Notes under the pieces: model-generated
Databases searched by the model: none
Seen by the model: the letters and a program-made list of their open reading frames with translations, nothing else
What the model was told of the DNA's origin: nothing
Shown here: piece after piece, positions 25,450 through 33,344 of the stretch
Position numbering within the stretch: position 1 is the first letter of the stretch
Layout: the number at the start of each line of letters is the position of its first letter
Translations under genes and position numbers: made by a program
Origin: DASPLX01 sp035627375
Lineage (GTDB): Bacteria; Pseudomonadota; Gammaproteobacteria; Burkholderiales; Burkholderiaceae_D
Assembly: GCA_035627375.1 (NCBI GenBank)
Contig: DASPLX010000061.1
Coordinates: 1 to 64,000 of the forward strand
Length of the DNA stretch: 64,000 bases
Direction of reading: 5' to 3'

Positions 25450-25757
25450 CGGCTGCCCTCCGTTTCCACTACCAGGATGCGGGCCTCGCCGCGCGGATGA
25501 GCGACATGCTCGCAGCCGGCGCCGGCAAAGAAGATGTCGCCGGCATGCAAGACGGCGGCCTTTTCGACGCCCCGGTCGCGGTAATGCACCTCGACGATGC
25601 CGTCCAGCACGGCGAACACTTCCTCGCCGTCGTTCACATGCCATTCGTAAGGCTGGTCGGTCCAGTGCAGGCGTATGCCGATGCCGTTCATGCGGGCGAT
25701 GTCGAGCGCGCCCCAGGCGCGCCCGGCGGTGAATTCGCGGCTGCGGATCACTTTCAT
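25446..25757 (-). CDS. small cupin-domain protein
   Basis: This 103-residue protein carries a single cupin barrel. The first motif reads YEWHVNDGEEVFAVLDGIVEV and the second GDIFFAGAGCEHVAHP; one His of the usual HxH pair is replaced but Glu and the second-motif His remain. Family members bind metals or small molecules; the function here is unknown. GGGAG precedes the ATG. It is coupled to the ArsN2-like gene and separated by 14 nt from the DUF2917 gene upstream. Confidence 0.8.
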   Translation of the reverse strand: MKVIRSREFTAGRAWGALDIARMNGIGIRLHWTDQPYEWHVNDGEEVFAVLDGIVEVHYRDRGVEKAAVLHAGDIFFAGAGCEHVAHPRGEARILVVETEGSR

Positions 25758-25771
25758 GCGACGGCTCCCGA

Positions 25772-26182
25772 TCACAGGTGGCCGAGGCGGCGCCAGCCCG
25801 AACCGGACAGGGCGGAGCCGGAGGCGCATACGCCGATCGTGTTGACGGCCGATGCGCAGCCGGCGATCGGGCGCCGCAGCGCGCGCCGCAGCGCGTTGCG
25901 GGCGTACTGGAACAGGTGGCCGAGCGCGCCAGGCAGGCCGAAGCGCCTCCGCATTCCCAGCTTCAGCGCCACGTCTTCGCGGTCCGCTTCCACCACGACC
26001 AGGCGTCCGGGGCAGACATCGAGCGCGTCGCCGGTCGACAGCCAGTAATCATGCGTTTCGCCCTCGATCGTCACCCAGGCCGAACCGCTGACGATTTGCA
26101 AGGTTTGCGGGCGGGAGGCGATGCCGGAACGGGCGGCGCCGGCTTCGACGATACGCGCGGAATTGGTGAATAAATCTCGCAT
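25772..26182 (-). CDS. DUF2917 domain protein
   Basis: The 136-residue product has the beta-rich DUF2917 core (LQIVSGSAWVTIEGETHDYW, then STGDALDVCPGRLVVVEAD), followed by a basic helical tail and a small-residue-rich end. AAGGAG precedes the ATG. DUF2917 genes in Burkholderiales often sit near GcvA-like LysR regulators, as here. Function is unknown. A 33-nt element shared with the LysR promoter lies 69-101 nt upstream. Confidence 0.8.
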   Translation of the reverse strand: MRDLFTNSARIVEAGAARSGIASRPQTLQIVSGSAWVTIEGETHDYWLSTGDALDVCPGRLVVVEADREDVALKLGMRRRFGLPGALGHLFQYARNALRRALRRPIAGCASAVNTIGVCASGSALSGSGWRRLGHL

Positions 26183-26250
26183 GGCGATCTCCTTGGGGTA
26201 ACGGGTTTCGAGCTGCTATGTGGCTATTCTAGGCGGCGTCGAAGGCGCAT

Positions 26251-26283
26251 CAAAACGATATATATTCGTCGTTCTTGTGAATT
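26251..26283. promoter_or_regulatory. repeated operator-like element, copy 1 (upstream of DUF2917)
   Basis: This element begins CAAAACGATATATATTCG and contains the near-perfect dyad ACGA-TATATAT-TCGT (26255-26269). It aligns without gaps to 27444-27476, with about 28 of 33 bases identical. It lies 69-101 nt upstream of the DUF2917 start. It is probably a binding site for the GcvA-like LysR protein encoded downstream of the second copy. Confidence 0.6.
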
Positions 26284-26306
26284 AAATTATCAATGAGGGT
26301 TTTTGT

Positions 26307-27281
26307 TCACAAGCTCAGCAAGACCTTGCCGTTGGCCCCTTCCTCGACCCGGCGATGCGCCTCCGCGGCCTCCTCGAGCGTGTAGACCCGGTCTATACGG
26401 TGGATCAGGCGGCCGTCGGCCAGCAGGGCGTTGATGCGGTCGGCGTAGTGTCGGCGCAGCGCGAGCGGGAGCAGATAGACGATGAAGAAATGGAGATTGG
26501 CGAACACCGCCATCATCGGCCGGAAGGGCGTCGGGATGACGGCATCGGAGGAGCCGTACACGATGATGTGGCCGTCGAAGGCGAGCAGGGCGCCGTGCCC
26601 GCCGGCGTTGGCGGCGGCGTCGACTTCGATGATGGCGTCGGCGCCGCGCCCGTCGGTGAAAGCCTGCACGCCGGCAGCGACGTCATCCTCGCGATACGAG
26701 AGCACCAGATCGGCGCCGGCCGCCGCCGCCGCGCGCCCCTTGGCCGGCGAACCGACGGTCGAGACGACGCGCGCGCCTTGCAGCTTGGCGAGCTGGATCG
26801 CATAGAAACCGACGCTGCCGGCGCCGCCGCTGACCAGCACGGTCTTGCCCGCGAGGTTGCCGTAGGCTGTCACCGCATGCATGGCCGTCATCAGCGGAAT
26901 GCCGATCGCCGCGCCGATATCGAACGGCACGTTGTCCGGCAGCAGGGCGACGTGGTCGAGGCCGAGCGCGACATATTCGGCGGCCGTGCCGAACTGGCGC
27001 TTCCATTGCCCGTTGTGCAGCCAGACGCGGGCGCCGAGCCAGGCCGGATCGACGCCGGCGCCGATCGCTTCGACGGTGCCCGCGCCATCGCTGTGCGGCA
27101 CGATCAGCGGATAATCCATGGCGGCGCTGGACACGCCGGCGCGGCTTTTGACGTCGGAGGGATTGATGCCCGAATAGGCGATCCGGACCAGCACTTCGCC
27201 GGCGGCCGGTTGCGGGTCGGGCAGGCTGCCGGTGCGGAGCACGCCGGCGGCGCCTTTTTCACGGTAATAGAGTGCGCGCAT
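26307..27281 (-). CDS. zinc-independent quinone reductase / MDR-type oxidoreductase
   Basis: The 324-residue protein is of the MDR superfamily. It has a GroES-like N-terminal domain (GEVLVRIAYSGINPSDVKSR) and a Rossmann NADPH site with VLVSGGAGSVGFYAIQLAKL near residue 150. It lacks the Cys/His zinc ligands of alcohol dehydrogenases, matching NADPH:quinone reductases (QOR). AAAGGA precedes the ATG at 27281. It is divergent from the GcvA-like LysR gene across a 217-nt gap, so it is a likely target of that regulator. Confidence 0.88.
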   Translation of the reverse strand: MRALYYREKGAAGVLRTGSLPDPQPAAGEVLVRIAYSGINPSDVKSRAGVSSAAMDYPLIVPHSDGAGTVEAIGAGVDPAWLGARVWLHNGQWKRQFGTAAEYVALGLDHVALLPDNVPFDIGAAIGIPLMTAMHAVTAYGNLAGKTVLVSGGAGSVGFYAIQLAKLQGARVVSTVGSPAKGRAAAAAGADLVLSYREDDVAAGVQAFTDGRGADAIIEVDAAANAGGHGALLAFDGHIIVYGSSDAVIPTPFRPMMAVFANLHFFIVYLLPLALRRHYADRINALLADGRLIHRIDRVYTLEEAAEAHRRVEEGANGKVLLSL

Positions 27282-27443
27282 GATATTCCTTTCGGACGGG
27301 ACAGAAGCGGGACCCGTATCGGTTTTGGTGAGCGAAATTCGCAACCGGCCATGCCGTGCGGGCGCCGGCCTGCGTCGCGGGATTCGCGGCTCTGCCTGGA
27401 AGGCCCAGGCATGGCGCGATGTTAGGATTTGCACGGCGGGCGG

Positions 27444-27476
27444 CAAAACGATATATATTTGACTTGCTTGCGAATT
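27444..27476. promoter_or_regulatory. repeated operator-like element, copy 2 (upstream of LysR)
   Basis: The sequence starts CAAAACGATATATATTTG, differing by one base from copy 1 in its first 18 nt, and ends CTTGCGAATT versus CTTGTGAATT. It lies 23-55 nt ahead of the LysR start, in the divergent LysR / quinone reductase region, as expected for an autoregulated LysR operator. Confidence 0.6.
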
Positions 27477-27498
27477 CGACTCACATAGGAGAGCGTCC

Positions 27499-28413
27499 AT
27501 GGCCGATCTGCGCCGTCTTCCCAACCTGGCTGCCCTGCGTGCCTTCGAGGCGGCCGCACGGCATGAGAACTTTTCCCGCGCGGCCGAGGAAATCCATGTC
27601 ACGCATGGCGCGATCAGCCACCAGGTGCGGGCGCTGGAAGAGGAGCTCGGCGTGGCGCTGTTCGCGCGCCACGGCAAGCGCTTGAGCGTGACGGCCGACG
27701 GCGAGCGTTTCGCGGCGGCGGTGCGCAAGGCGCTGTCCGATATCGCGCTGGCGGCCGACGCCGTCAAGTCCGGCGCCCGCCAGAAGCGCCTGACGATCAC
27801 GGCATTGGCGTCGTTCGCCGCGCGCTGCCTGGCCCCGCGCCTGGGCAACTTCATCGAGCAGCATCCCGATATCGAGGTGGCGCTGCAGTCGAACAATCAC
27901 TTGACCGACTTCACGCGCGAGGAGGTCGATGTCGGCGTGCGCTTCGGCAGCGGCCAGTATCCGAACCTGCATACCGAACTGCTGATGCACGACTATTACT
28001 ATCCGGTCGCCAGCCCCGGCTTCAACGGCGGGCGCTTGCCGCGCTGCGTTCGCGAGCTGGCCGGGACCGAATTGCTGCGCACCGCCGGCGAGCCGTGGAA
28101 GCCGTGGTTCGCCGCGGCCGGCGTCGACGATTTCCCGGAGCCGCACAGCCGGCTCACGTTCTACGATTCGTCGCTGCCGGTGCGCGCGGCGCTCGACGGC
28201 GAAGGCATCGCGCTGGTCCGGCATTCGCTGGTGGCGCGCGACGTGCGCGACGGCAGGCTGGTGCGCCTGTTCGATACGGTGCTCGATTGCGAGTATGCGT
28301 ATTACTTCGTCTGCCTCCCGAGCGCGCTGCAAAAGCCTTCGGTCCAGGTGTTCCGGACCTGGTTGATCGCGGAGATGGAAGCGTTGAAATTCGATGCTAT
28401 GCGTGCGCCGTGA
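27499..28413 (+). CDS. LysR-family regulator, GcvA-like
   Basis: The 304-residue regulator has the GcvA-type start RRLPNLAALRAFEAAARHEN and HTH (FSRAAEEIHVTHGAISHQVR), then an effector domain ending near LIAEMEALK. GcvA-like proteins make up a large group with varied targets; control of glycine cleavage should not be assumed. It is divergent from the quinone reductase. Its promoter has the 33-nt element also found upstream of DUF2917, suggesting it controls itself, the reductase and the DUF2917-cupin-acetyltransferase genes. Confidence 0.9.
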   Translation: MADLRRLPNLAALRAFEAAARHENFSRAAEEIHVTHGAISHQVRALEEELGVALFARHGKRLSVTADGERFAAAVRKALSDIALAADAVKSGARQKRLTITALASFAARCLAPRLGNFIEQHPDIEVALQSNNHLTDFTREEVDVGVRFGSGQYPNLHTELLMHDYYYPVASPGFNGGRLPRCVRELAGTELLRTAGEPWKPWFAAAGVDDFPEPHSRLTFYDSSLPVRAALDGEGIALVRHSLVARDVRDGRLVRLFDTVLDCEYAYYFVCLPSALQKPSVQVFRTWLIAEMEALKFDAMRAP

Positions 28414-29263
28414 ACGGGAACACGAAATGGGCGCCGAGATCGGGCTCGCCCATCACATGCGTATCGTTGCCTTGCAGTTCCTTGAAGCCGGCGGGGACGA
28501 TGCCGAGCCGGTCGGCATGAAAGCGGAATTCGAATTCCTGCGCCGTGCCGGTGGCGAGATAAGGATGCAGTTGCTCGAAGGCGGGCAGCTCGCGCGCGAG
28601 GAGGTCGTACACGATCGTCCGGTTCCCGTCGCGCTTCATGAAGATCACCGCGTCGAGATCGTCGATCCGATAGGCATGCTCGCGCAGCGAGTAGAGCGCA
28701 TGGAACATCACCAGCTTCGGGTTCATGTTCGAGAAAACATGCGAGACCGGTGCGCGATGGCTGGCAAGGCCGTACAGCGCGCGCGTTTCGGCGGCGTCGC
28801 GCAGGTCGATCTTCCGTAATCCTTCCTTGGGCGCGGCGGCGGGCAGGACGGCCAGCGGCGCATAGTCCTTGATCGGCCGGAAGCCGCACTTGGCATAGAA
28901 AGGGATCGCCTCTTCGTCCGCGAACAGGAAAGCGAACTTGTGTTCTCCGAGCGCCCAGTCCAGCGCGATCTCGTGCAGTTTCCGATTGAGCCCCATGCGG
29001 CGATATTCGGGCAGGGTGCCGACGCCGGACACCTGGGCGACCTTGCATGGCTCGCCGTTCACGATGGCCGGCATCGTGTAGATGCACATGCTGGCGACGA
29101 CCTGGCCGCCCGCGAAATAGGTGAACGGAATGTAATCGTCGTCCCAGTATCCGGCCGCGTCCCATGACGTGAAATCGAGGCCGTGGATGTGCAGGATGAA
29201 ATCCTTGAATGCCTGTTTCGCGGGCAGGTCGTCCCAGTATCGAGTGCGGAAAGATAAGTCCAT
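28397..29263 (-). CDS. GNAT family N-acetyltransferase
   Basis: The 288-residue protein has an N-terminal GNAT domain with the acetyl-CoA loop VSGVGTLPEYRRMGLNRKLH (about 78-97) and FYAKCGF near residue 123. A second half has no clear motif (MFHALYSLREHAYRIDDLDA), as in larger GNATs. GGAGGAG (read with its flank) gives a strong ribosome-binding site. It starts 9 nt after fbpC, so it is in the iron operon, yet its substrate is unknown. Its 3' end overlaps the convergent LysR gene by 17 nt. Confidence 0.85.
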   Translation of the reverse strand: MDLSFRTRYWDDLPAKQAFKDFILHIHGLDFTSWDAAGYWDDDYIPFTYFAGGQVVASMCIYTMPAIVNGEPCKVAQVSGVGTLPEYRRMGLNRKLHEIALDWALGEHKFAFLFADEEAIPFYAKCGFRPIKDYAPLAVLPAAAPKEGLRKIDLRDAAETRALYGLASHRAPVSHVFSNMNPKLVMFHALYSLREHAYRIDDLDAVIFMKRDGNRTIVYDLLARELPAFEQLHPYLATGTAQEFEFRFHADRLGIVPAGFKELQGNDTHVMGEPDLGAHFVFPFTAHA

Positions 29264-29272
29264 CGAATCTCC

Positions 29273-30367
29273 TCAGGCCGCGGAGCGGGCGTCCGCCTTG
29301 AAGGCGACCACGTGATCGATCTCGAGCCTGATGCCGATCCGTTCGCCGAGCGCGTGATTGTGATGGCTCGGCACCAGCGACAGCACGCGCGTGCCGCTCG
29401 GCAAGGCCAGCGTATACAGGAATTCGGCGCCGCGGAACGCCTTGGCGACGACCGTCGCCTGGGTCGGGCTCGCATCGTCGTGGATGATGTCGTCGGGACG
29501 GATCAGCACGTCGACCCGGCAGCCGGAACAGCAATCCGGCGGCATCCTGCCCGGTACGACGCCGAGCTCGATTTCGATGCGGTCGGGGGCGAGCACCGTC
29601 CCTGGAACCAGCACGCCTTCGCCGATGAAGTCGGCGACGAAGCGGTTGGCCGGCATGTGATAGAGGCGATAGGCGTTGTCCCATTGCTGGATCTCGCCGC
29701 GGTGCAGGATGCCGATCTCGTCGGCGATCGCGAACGCTTCGTACTGGTCGTGCGTGACGAGGATGGCGGTGGTGTTCTGTTGCTTCAGGATGGCGCGCAC
29801 CTCGAGCCCGAGGCGCTCGCGCAATTCGACGTCGAGGTTGGAGAACGGTTCGTCGAGCAGCAACAGGTCGGGGCGCGGCGCCAGCGCGCGCGCCAGCGCG
29901 ACGCGCTGCTGCTGGCCGCCGGACAATTCGTGCGGATAGGCATCGCCGGAGCCGCCGAGCCCGACCACCTCCAGCAATTCGGCGACGCGCCGCATGCGCG
30001 TCCGCGCGTCGGCGCCGTGCAGGCCGAAGCCGATATTGCCCTTCACGTTCAGGTGCGGAAACAGCGCGTAATCCTGGAACACCATGCCGATGCGGCGCTT
30101 TTGCGCCGGCAGCGTGAAGCCGGGGCGGCTGACGGTTTGCCCCTGCAGGCGGATCTCGCCGCTGGAAACCGGTTCGAAGCCGGCGATGCAGCGCAGGGCC
30201 GTCGTCTTGCCGCAGCCGGACGGTCCGAGCAGGCAGCCGATCCGGCCCTTGTCGAGCGTGAAACTCAAGTCGGCGAACGTCGTGCGGCGGCCATAGGTAT
30301 GCGAGACCGCGTTCAACGCCAGCAAGGCTTCAGGTGCTGGCGCGCTATCGATGGGTAGGGAATCCAT
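29273..30367 (-). CDS. fbpC: ferric iron ABC transporter, ATP-binding protein
   Basis: The 364-residue ATPase has Walker A GPSGCGKTT, signature LSGGQQQRVALARAL, Walker B LLLLDEPFSNLD and the switch His in VTHDQ. The C-terminal TOBE-like regulatory part includes an unusual Cys pair (PPDCCSGC). The order and match to FbpB/FbpA indicate Fe3+ import energised at the inner membrane. The ATG at 30367 lacks a strong ribosome-binding site; it lies 23 nt after fbpB. Confidence 0.9.
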   Translation of the reverse strand: MDSLPIDSAPAPEALLALNAVSHTYGRRTTFADLSFTLDKGRIGCLLGPSGCGKTTALRCIAGFEPVSSGEIRLQGQTVSRPGFTLPAQKRRIGMVFQDYALFPHLNVKGNIGFGLHGADARTRMRRVAELLEVVGLGGSGDAYPHELSGGQQQRVALARALAPRPDLLLLDEPFSNLDVELRERLGLEVRAILKQQNTTAILVTHDQYEAFAIADEIGILHRGEIQQWDNAYRLYHMPANRFVADFIGEGVLVPGTVLAPDRIEIELGVVPGRMPPDCCSGCRVDVLIRPDDIIHDDASPTQATVVAKAFRGAEFLYTLALPSGTRVLSLVPSHHNHALGERIGIRLEIDHVVAFKADARSAA

Positions 30368-30390
30368 GTCGCGGATTATATTCCGGCGGA

Positions 30391-32064
30391 TCAATGTTCC
30401 GACTGCCGCGTCAGCAGCAGCACGGGCAACAGGCCGACGATGACCAGCGCCACGGCGGGCAGCGCCGCGCGGTCCCATTGGCCTTCGGAAGTCATCTCGA
30501 ACACGCGCACGGCCAGCGTGTCCCAGCCGAACGGACGCGTCATCAGCGTGATCGGCATTTCCTTCATCACATCGACGAACACCAGCAGCGCCGCGCTCAG
30601 GATGCCGCCGCGCAGCAGCGGCAGGTGCACGCGCGCGAACAGCCGCAGGCCGGTGTAGCCCATGCCGCGCGCCGCCTCTTCCTGGCTGCGCGTGATGCGT
30701 TGCATGGCGCTGTCGATCGGATTGAAACCTGCCGCCAGGAAGCGCGCGGTATAGGCGAGCAGCATCACCGCCAGCGTGCCGCGGAAAACGGCGATGGCGT
30801 GAATGCCGAACCAGTCCTTCAACAGCAAGATCAGTTGATTGTCGAGCCAGGCGACCGGAATGAAGATGCCGACCGCGAGCACGGTGCCCGGAATCGCATA
30901 GCCGAGCGTGGAGAGGCGCGAAAACACCAGCGTCGGCCAGTCGCGGTACAGGCGTTGCGCATAGGCCAGGATCACGGCCGCGCACGCTACCAGCGCCGCC
31001 GCCATCGCCGACAGCAGCATCGAGCGCCAGACGAAGCCCGGATAGCGCGCATCGAAATCCGCGGCAAACACTTGCGCCGCCCAGACCAGCAATTGCAGCA
31101 CCGGTATGACGAAGGCGACCGCCAGCACCGCGCTCGCATACGCGAAGGCGAACCAGCGCAGGCGCGGGCCGAGCCGGTAGCGCGAATGCGGCGATTTGCC
31201 GGCGGCGTGATAGCGCTTCGCGCCGCGCAGGGTTTGCTCTGCCAGCACCAGCAGCAAGACCAGCAGCACCAGGATCGAGGCCAGTTGCGATGCGGCCGAC
31301 AGCGAGAACAAGCCGAACCAAGCCTTGTAGATCGCGGTGGTGAAGGTGTCGTAATTGAACACCGCGACGGTGCCGAAATCGGCGAGCGTTTCCATCAGCG
31401 CCAGCATGATGCCGCCCACGATCCATGGCCGCGCCATCGGCAGCGCGATCTTGAAGAAGCCGGCGCTGCGGCTCAGCCCCAGAGATTGGCCCGCTTCGAG
31501 CGCGCGCTTGCCTTGCGTCAGGAAGGCATTGCGCGCCAGCAGGTAGACGTAAGGATAGAGCGTCAGCGTCATCACGAGAATGACGCCGCCGCGCGAGCGG
31601 ATCCGCGGGAACCAGGCGCTGCTGCCGAAGCACTCGCGCAACCAGGTCTGCAGCGGGCCGGTGAAATCGAGCAAGCCGATGCTGGCGAAGGCCATGACAT
31701 AGGCCGGCAGCGCCAGCGGCAGCATGAGGGCCCAGGAGAAGAAGCGGCTGCCCGGGAATTCGCACACGGCGGTGAGCCAGGCAAGCGTCACGCCGAGAAA
31801 GCCGGTGCCGAGCGCGACGCCGAGCACGAGCCAGAAGGTATTGCTCAGCAGTTCCGGCAATACGTTCTGCATCAGGTGGCCCCAGATGTCGGGTTGCGGC
31901 GACAGGAAGGAGGACAGCACCACCGCCAGCGGCACCAGCGTGATGAGCGAGACGGCGGCGGCGGCGAGGCGCCAGCCGCTCAGCCAATGACCGGCGAAGG
32001 CGCGCAAGCTGCCGAGTGGCGGCGCGGCCGGAAGGGAAAGACTGGCTTCGGTACGGGTATCCAT
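30391..32064 (-). CDS. fbpB: ferric iron ABC transporter, fused permease
   Basis: At 557 residues with about 12 hydrophobic segments, this is a duplicated permease, as usual for FbpB/SfuB. Both ATPase-contact loops are visible: EAGQSLGLSRSAGFFKIALP and EAARGMGYTGLRLFARVHLP. It should carry Fe3+ delivered by FbpA across the inner membrane. It lies 137 nt downstream of fbpA, with a strong terminator in between, so its expression may depend on partial readthrough. Confidence 0.92.
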   Translation of the reverse strand: MDTRTEASLSLPAAPPLGSLRAFAGHWLSGWRLAAAAVSLITLVPLAVVLSSFLSPQPDIWGHLMQNVLPELLSNTFWLVLGVALGTGFLGVTLAWLTAVCEFPGSRFFSWALMLPLALPAYVMAFASIGLLDFTGPLQTWLRECFGSSAWFPRIRSRGGVILVMTLTLYPYVYLLARNAFLTQGKRALEAGQSLGLSRSAGFFKIALPMARPWIVGGIMLALMETLADFGTVAVFNYDTFTTAIYKAWFGLFSLSAASQLASILVLLVLLLVLAEQTLRGAKRYHAAGKSPHSRYRLGPRLRWFAFAYASAVLAVAFVIPVLQLLVWAAQVFAADFDARYPGFVWRSMLLSAMAAALVACAAVILAYAQRLYRDWPTLVFSRLSTLGYAIPGTVLAVGIFIPVAWLDNQLILLLKDWFGIHAIAVFRGTLAVMLLAYTARFLAAGFNPIDSAMQRITRSQEEAARGMGYTGLRLFARVHLPLLRGGILSAALLVFVDVMKEMPITLMTRPFGWDTLAVRVFEMTSEGQWDRAALPAVALVIVGLLPVLLLTRQSEH

Positions 32065-32141
32065 GGCGACTGGCGGCGGCTGGCGCTGGACGGTTTCAAG
32101 AAAGAGGAAGAGGAGCCGGCCTGCTCCGGCTTCGCGATCGC

Positions 32142-32182
32142 AAAAACGAAAAAAGCGGACAACATGTTCGCCGTCCGCTTTT
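32142..32182 (-). terminator. Rho-independent terminator between fbpA and fbpB
   Basis: On the minus strand a 10-bp perfect stem (AAAAGCGGAC pairs with GTCCGCTTTT; 32173-32182 and 32151-32160) with a 12-nt loop runs into TTTTTTCGTTTTTG. It lies 20 nt after the fbpA stop. Strong enough to end most transcripts before fbpBC. Confidence 0.8.
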
Positions 32183-32201
32183 CCCGTTCAATGAGCGTCG
32201 A

Positions 32202-33203
32202 TTATTTGTAACCGGCGCGATCCATCAATTTCACCGCTTCGGCTTGCAGTTCGCCGGCCTTGGTGACGTTGATCAGGTTCTGCTTGAACGTGCCCCAGGA
32301 CACGAGCTTCGGATCGGGTTTGATCGCCGGATTGGCCGGATATTCCATGTCGAGGTCGGTGAACAGGTTCTGCGCCTTGTCGGTCGACAGCCATTCGATC
32401 AGTTTCTGCGCGCCGGCCGCGTTTTTCGCATGCTTGGTCACGCCCGCGCCGGACACGTTGACATGCACGCCCTTGCCGTTCTGGTTGGCCCAGAAAATGC
32501 CGATCGGCAGGTTCGGGCTCTTGGTCATCAGGCGGCCGTAGTAATAGGTGTTGGCGATGCCGACGTCGCACTGGCCGGCGCCGATGGCTTCCAGCATCTT
32601 GGTGTCGTCCGGGAACACGTCGGTCGCGAGATTGCCGACCCAGCCCTTGACGATCTGCTCGGCCTTCGCGGCGCCGTGTTCTTCGATCATCATCGCGACC
32701 AGCGATTGGTTGTAGACCTTCTTCGAGGTGCGCAGGCACAGGCGGCCTTTCCACTTCGGCGCGGCCAGGTCTTCATAGGTCGACAGTTCGCCCGGCTTGA
32801 CCTTTTGCGTGTTGAAGAAAATCGTGCGGGCGCGCACCGACAGGCCGAACCATTGGTTCTTCGGATCGCGCAGGTGGGCCGGGATGTTGGCGTTCAGGAC
32901 GGCCGAATTGACCGTTTGCAGCAAACCCTGGTTGGCCGCCTGCCACAGGTTGCCGGCATCGACCGTGATCAGCACATCGGCCGGTGTGTTCGCGCCTTCG
33001 GCCTTCAGGCGTTCCAGCAGCGGGCCTTCCTTGTCGGTCACGAATTTGACGTTGACGCCGGTTTGCTTGGTGTAGGCGTCGAACAGCGGTTTGATCAATT
33101 GCTCGTTGCGCGCCGAATACACGACGACTTCTTCCGCCATGGCGGAGCTTGCGAAGCCGATCAGGGCGGCCGAGGCCAATACCAGCGAGGTGAAGCGATT
33201 CAT
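32202..33203 (-). CDS. fbpA: periplasmic ferric iron-binding protein
   Basis: The 333-residue protein starts at the ATG at 33203 with AGGAG upstream; a signal peptide ends at SSAMA-EE near residue 24. The start EEVVVYSARNEQLIKPLFDAY and the paired tyrosines NTYYYGRL are typical of Fe3+-binding transferrin-like proteins, whose Tyr residues bind iron. It delivers iron to FbpBC. A Fur box lies 44-58 nt upstream. A strong terminator follows. Confidence 0.94.
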   Translation of the reverse strand: MNRFTSLVLASAALIGFASSAMAEEVVVYSARNEQLIKPLFDAYTKQTGVNVKFVTDKEGPLLERLKAEGANTPADVLITVDAGNLWQAANQGLLQTVNSAVLNANIPAHLRDPKNQWFGLSVRARTIFFNTQKVKPGELSTYEDLAAPKWKGRLCLRTSKKVYNQSLVAMMIEEHGAAKAEQIVKGWVGNLATDVFPDDTKMLEAIGAGQCDVGIANTYYYGRLMTKSPNLPIGIFWANQNGKGVHVNVSGAGVTKHAKNAAGAQKLIEWLSTDKAQNLFTDLDMEYPANPAIKPDPKLVSWGTFKQNLINVTKAGELQAEAVKLMDRAGYK

Positions 33204-33246
33204 GGAACGTTCTCCTGAGTAAGATTTGGGCGAACTATAGCACAAA

Positions 33247-33261
33247 TGAAAATCATTCTCA
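33247..33261. promoter_or_regulatory. Fur box upstream of fbpA
   Basis: TGAAAATCATTCTCA matches the 7-1-7 Fur consensus TGATAATNATTATCA at 12 of 14 defined positions. It lies 44 nt before the fbpA start, in a promoter position. It implies iron-dependent repression of the fbp operon. Confidence 0.8.
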
Positions 33262-33280
33262 TTAATTCTGGATCAAGAAA

Positions 33281-33323
33281 AAGGGAAAAACAACAGGGGC
33301 GCGACGGCTTCCCGTCGCGCCCC
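33281..33323 (-). terminator. Rho-independent terminator of the chemoreceptor gene
   Basis: On the minus strand a 12-bp perfect GC-rich stem (GGGGCGCGACGG and complement; 33312-33323 and 33296-33307) with a GAAG tetraloop is followed by TGTTGTTTTTCCCTTTTT. It lies 22 nt past the chemoreceptor stop. Confidence 0.85.
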
Positions 33324-33344
33324 TCAGGAAGGCAATCGCCGAAG

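Noticed and set aside
27459..27487. Sigma-70 promoter TTGACT-N17-CACATA for the LysR gene
   Set aside because: The -35 is acceptable but the -10 is poor, so I did not list it as a promoter.
30368..31987. Upstream extension of the fbpC frame that would make a 904-residue protein
   Set aside because: The extension lies in the wrong frame of fbpB and is Arg/His/Ala-rich. fbpC begins normally at 30367.
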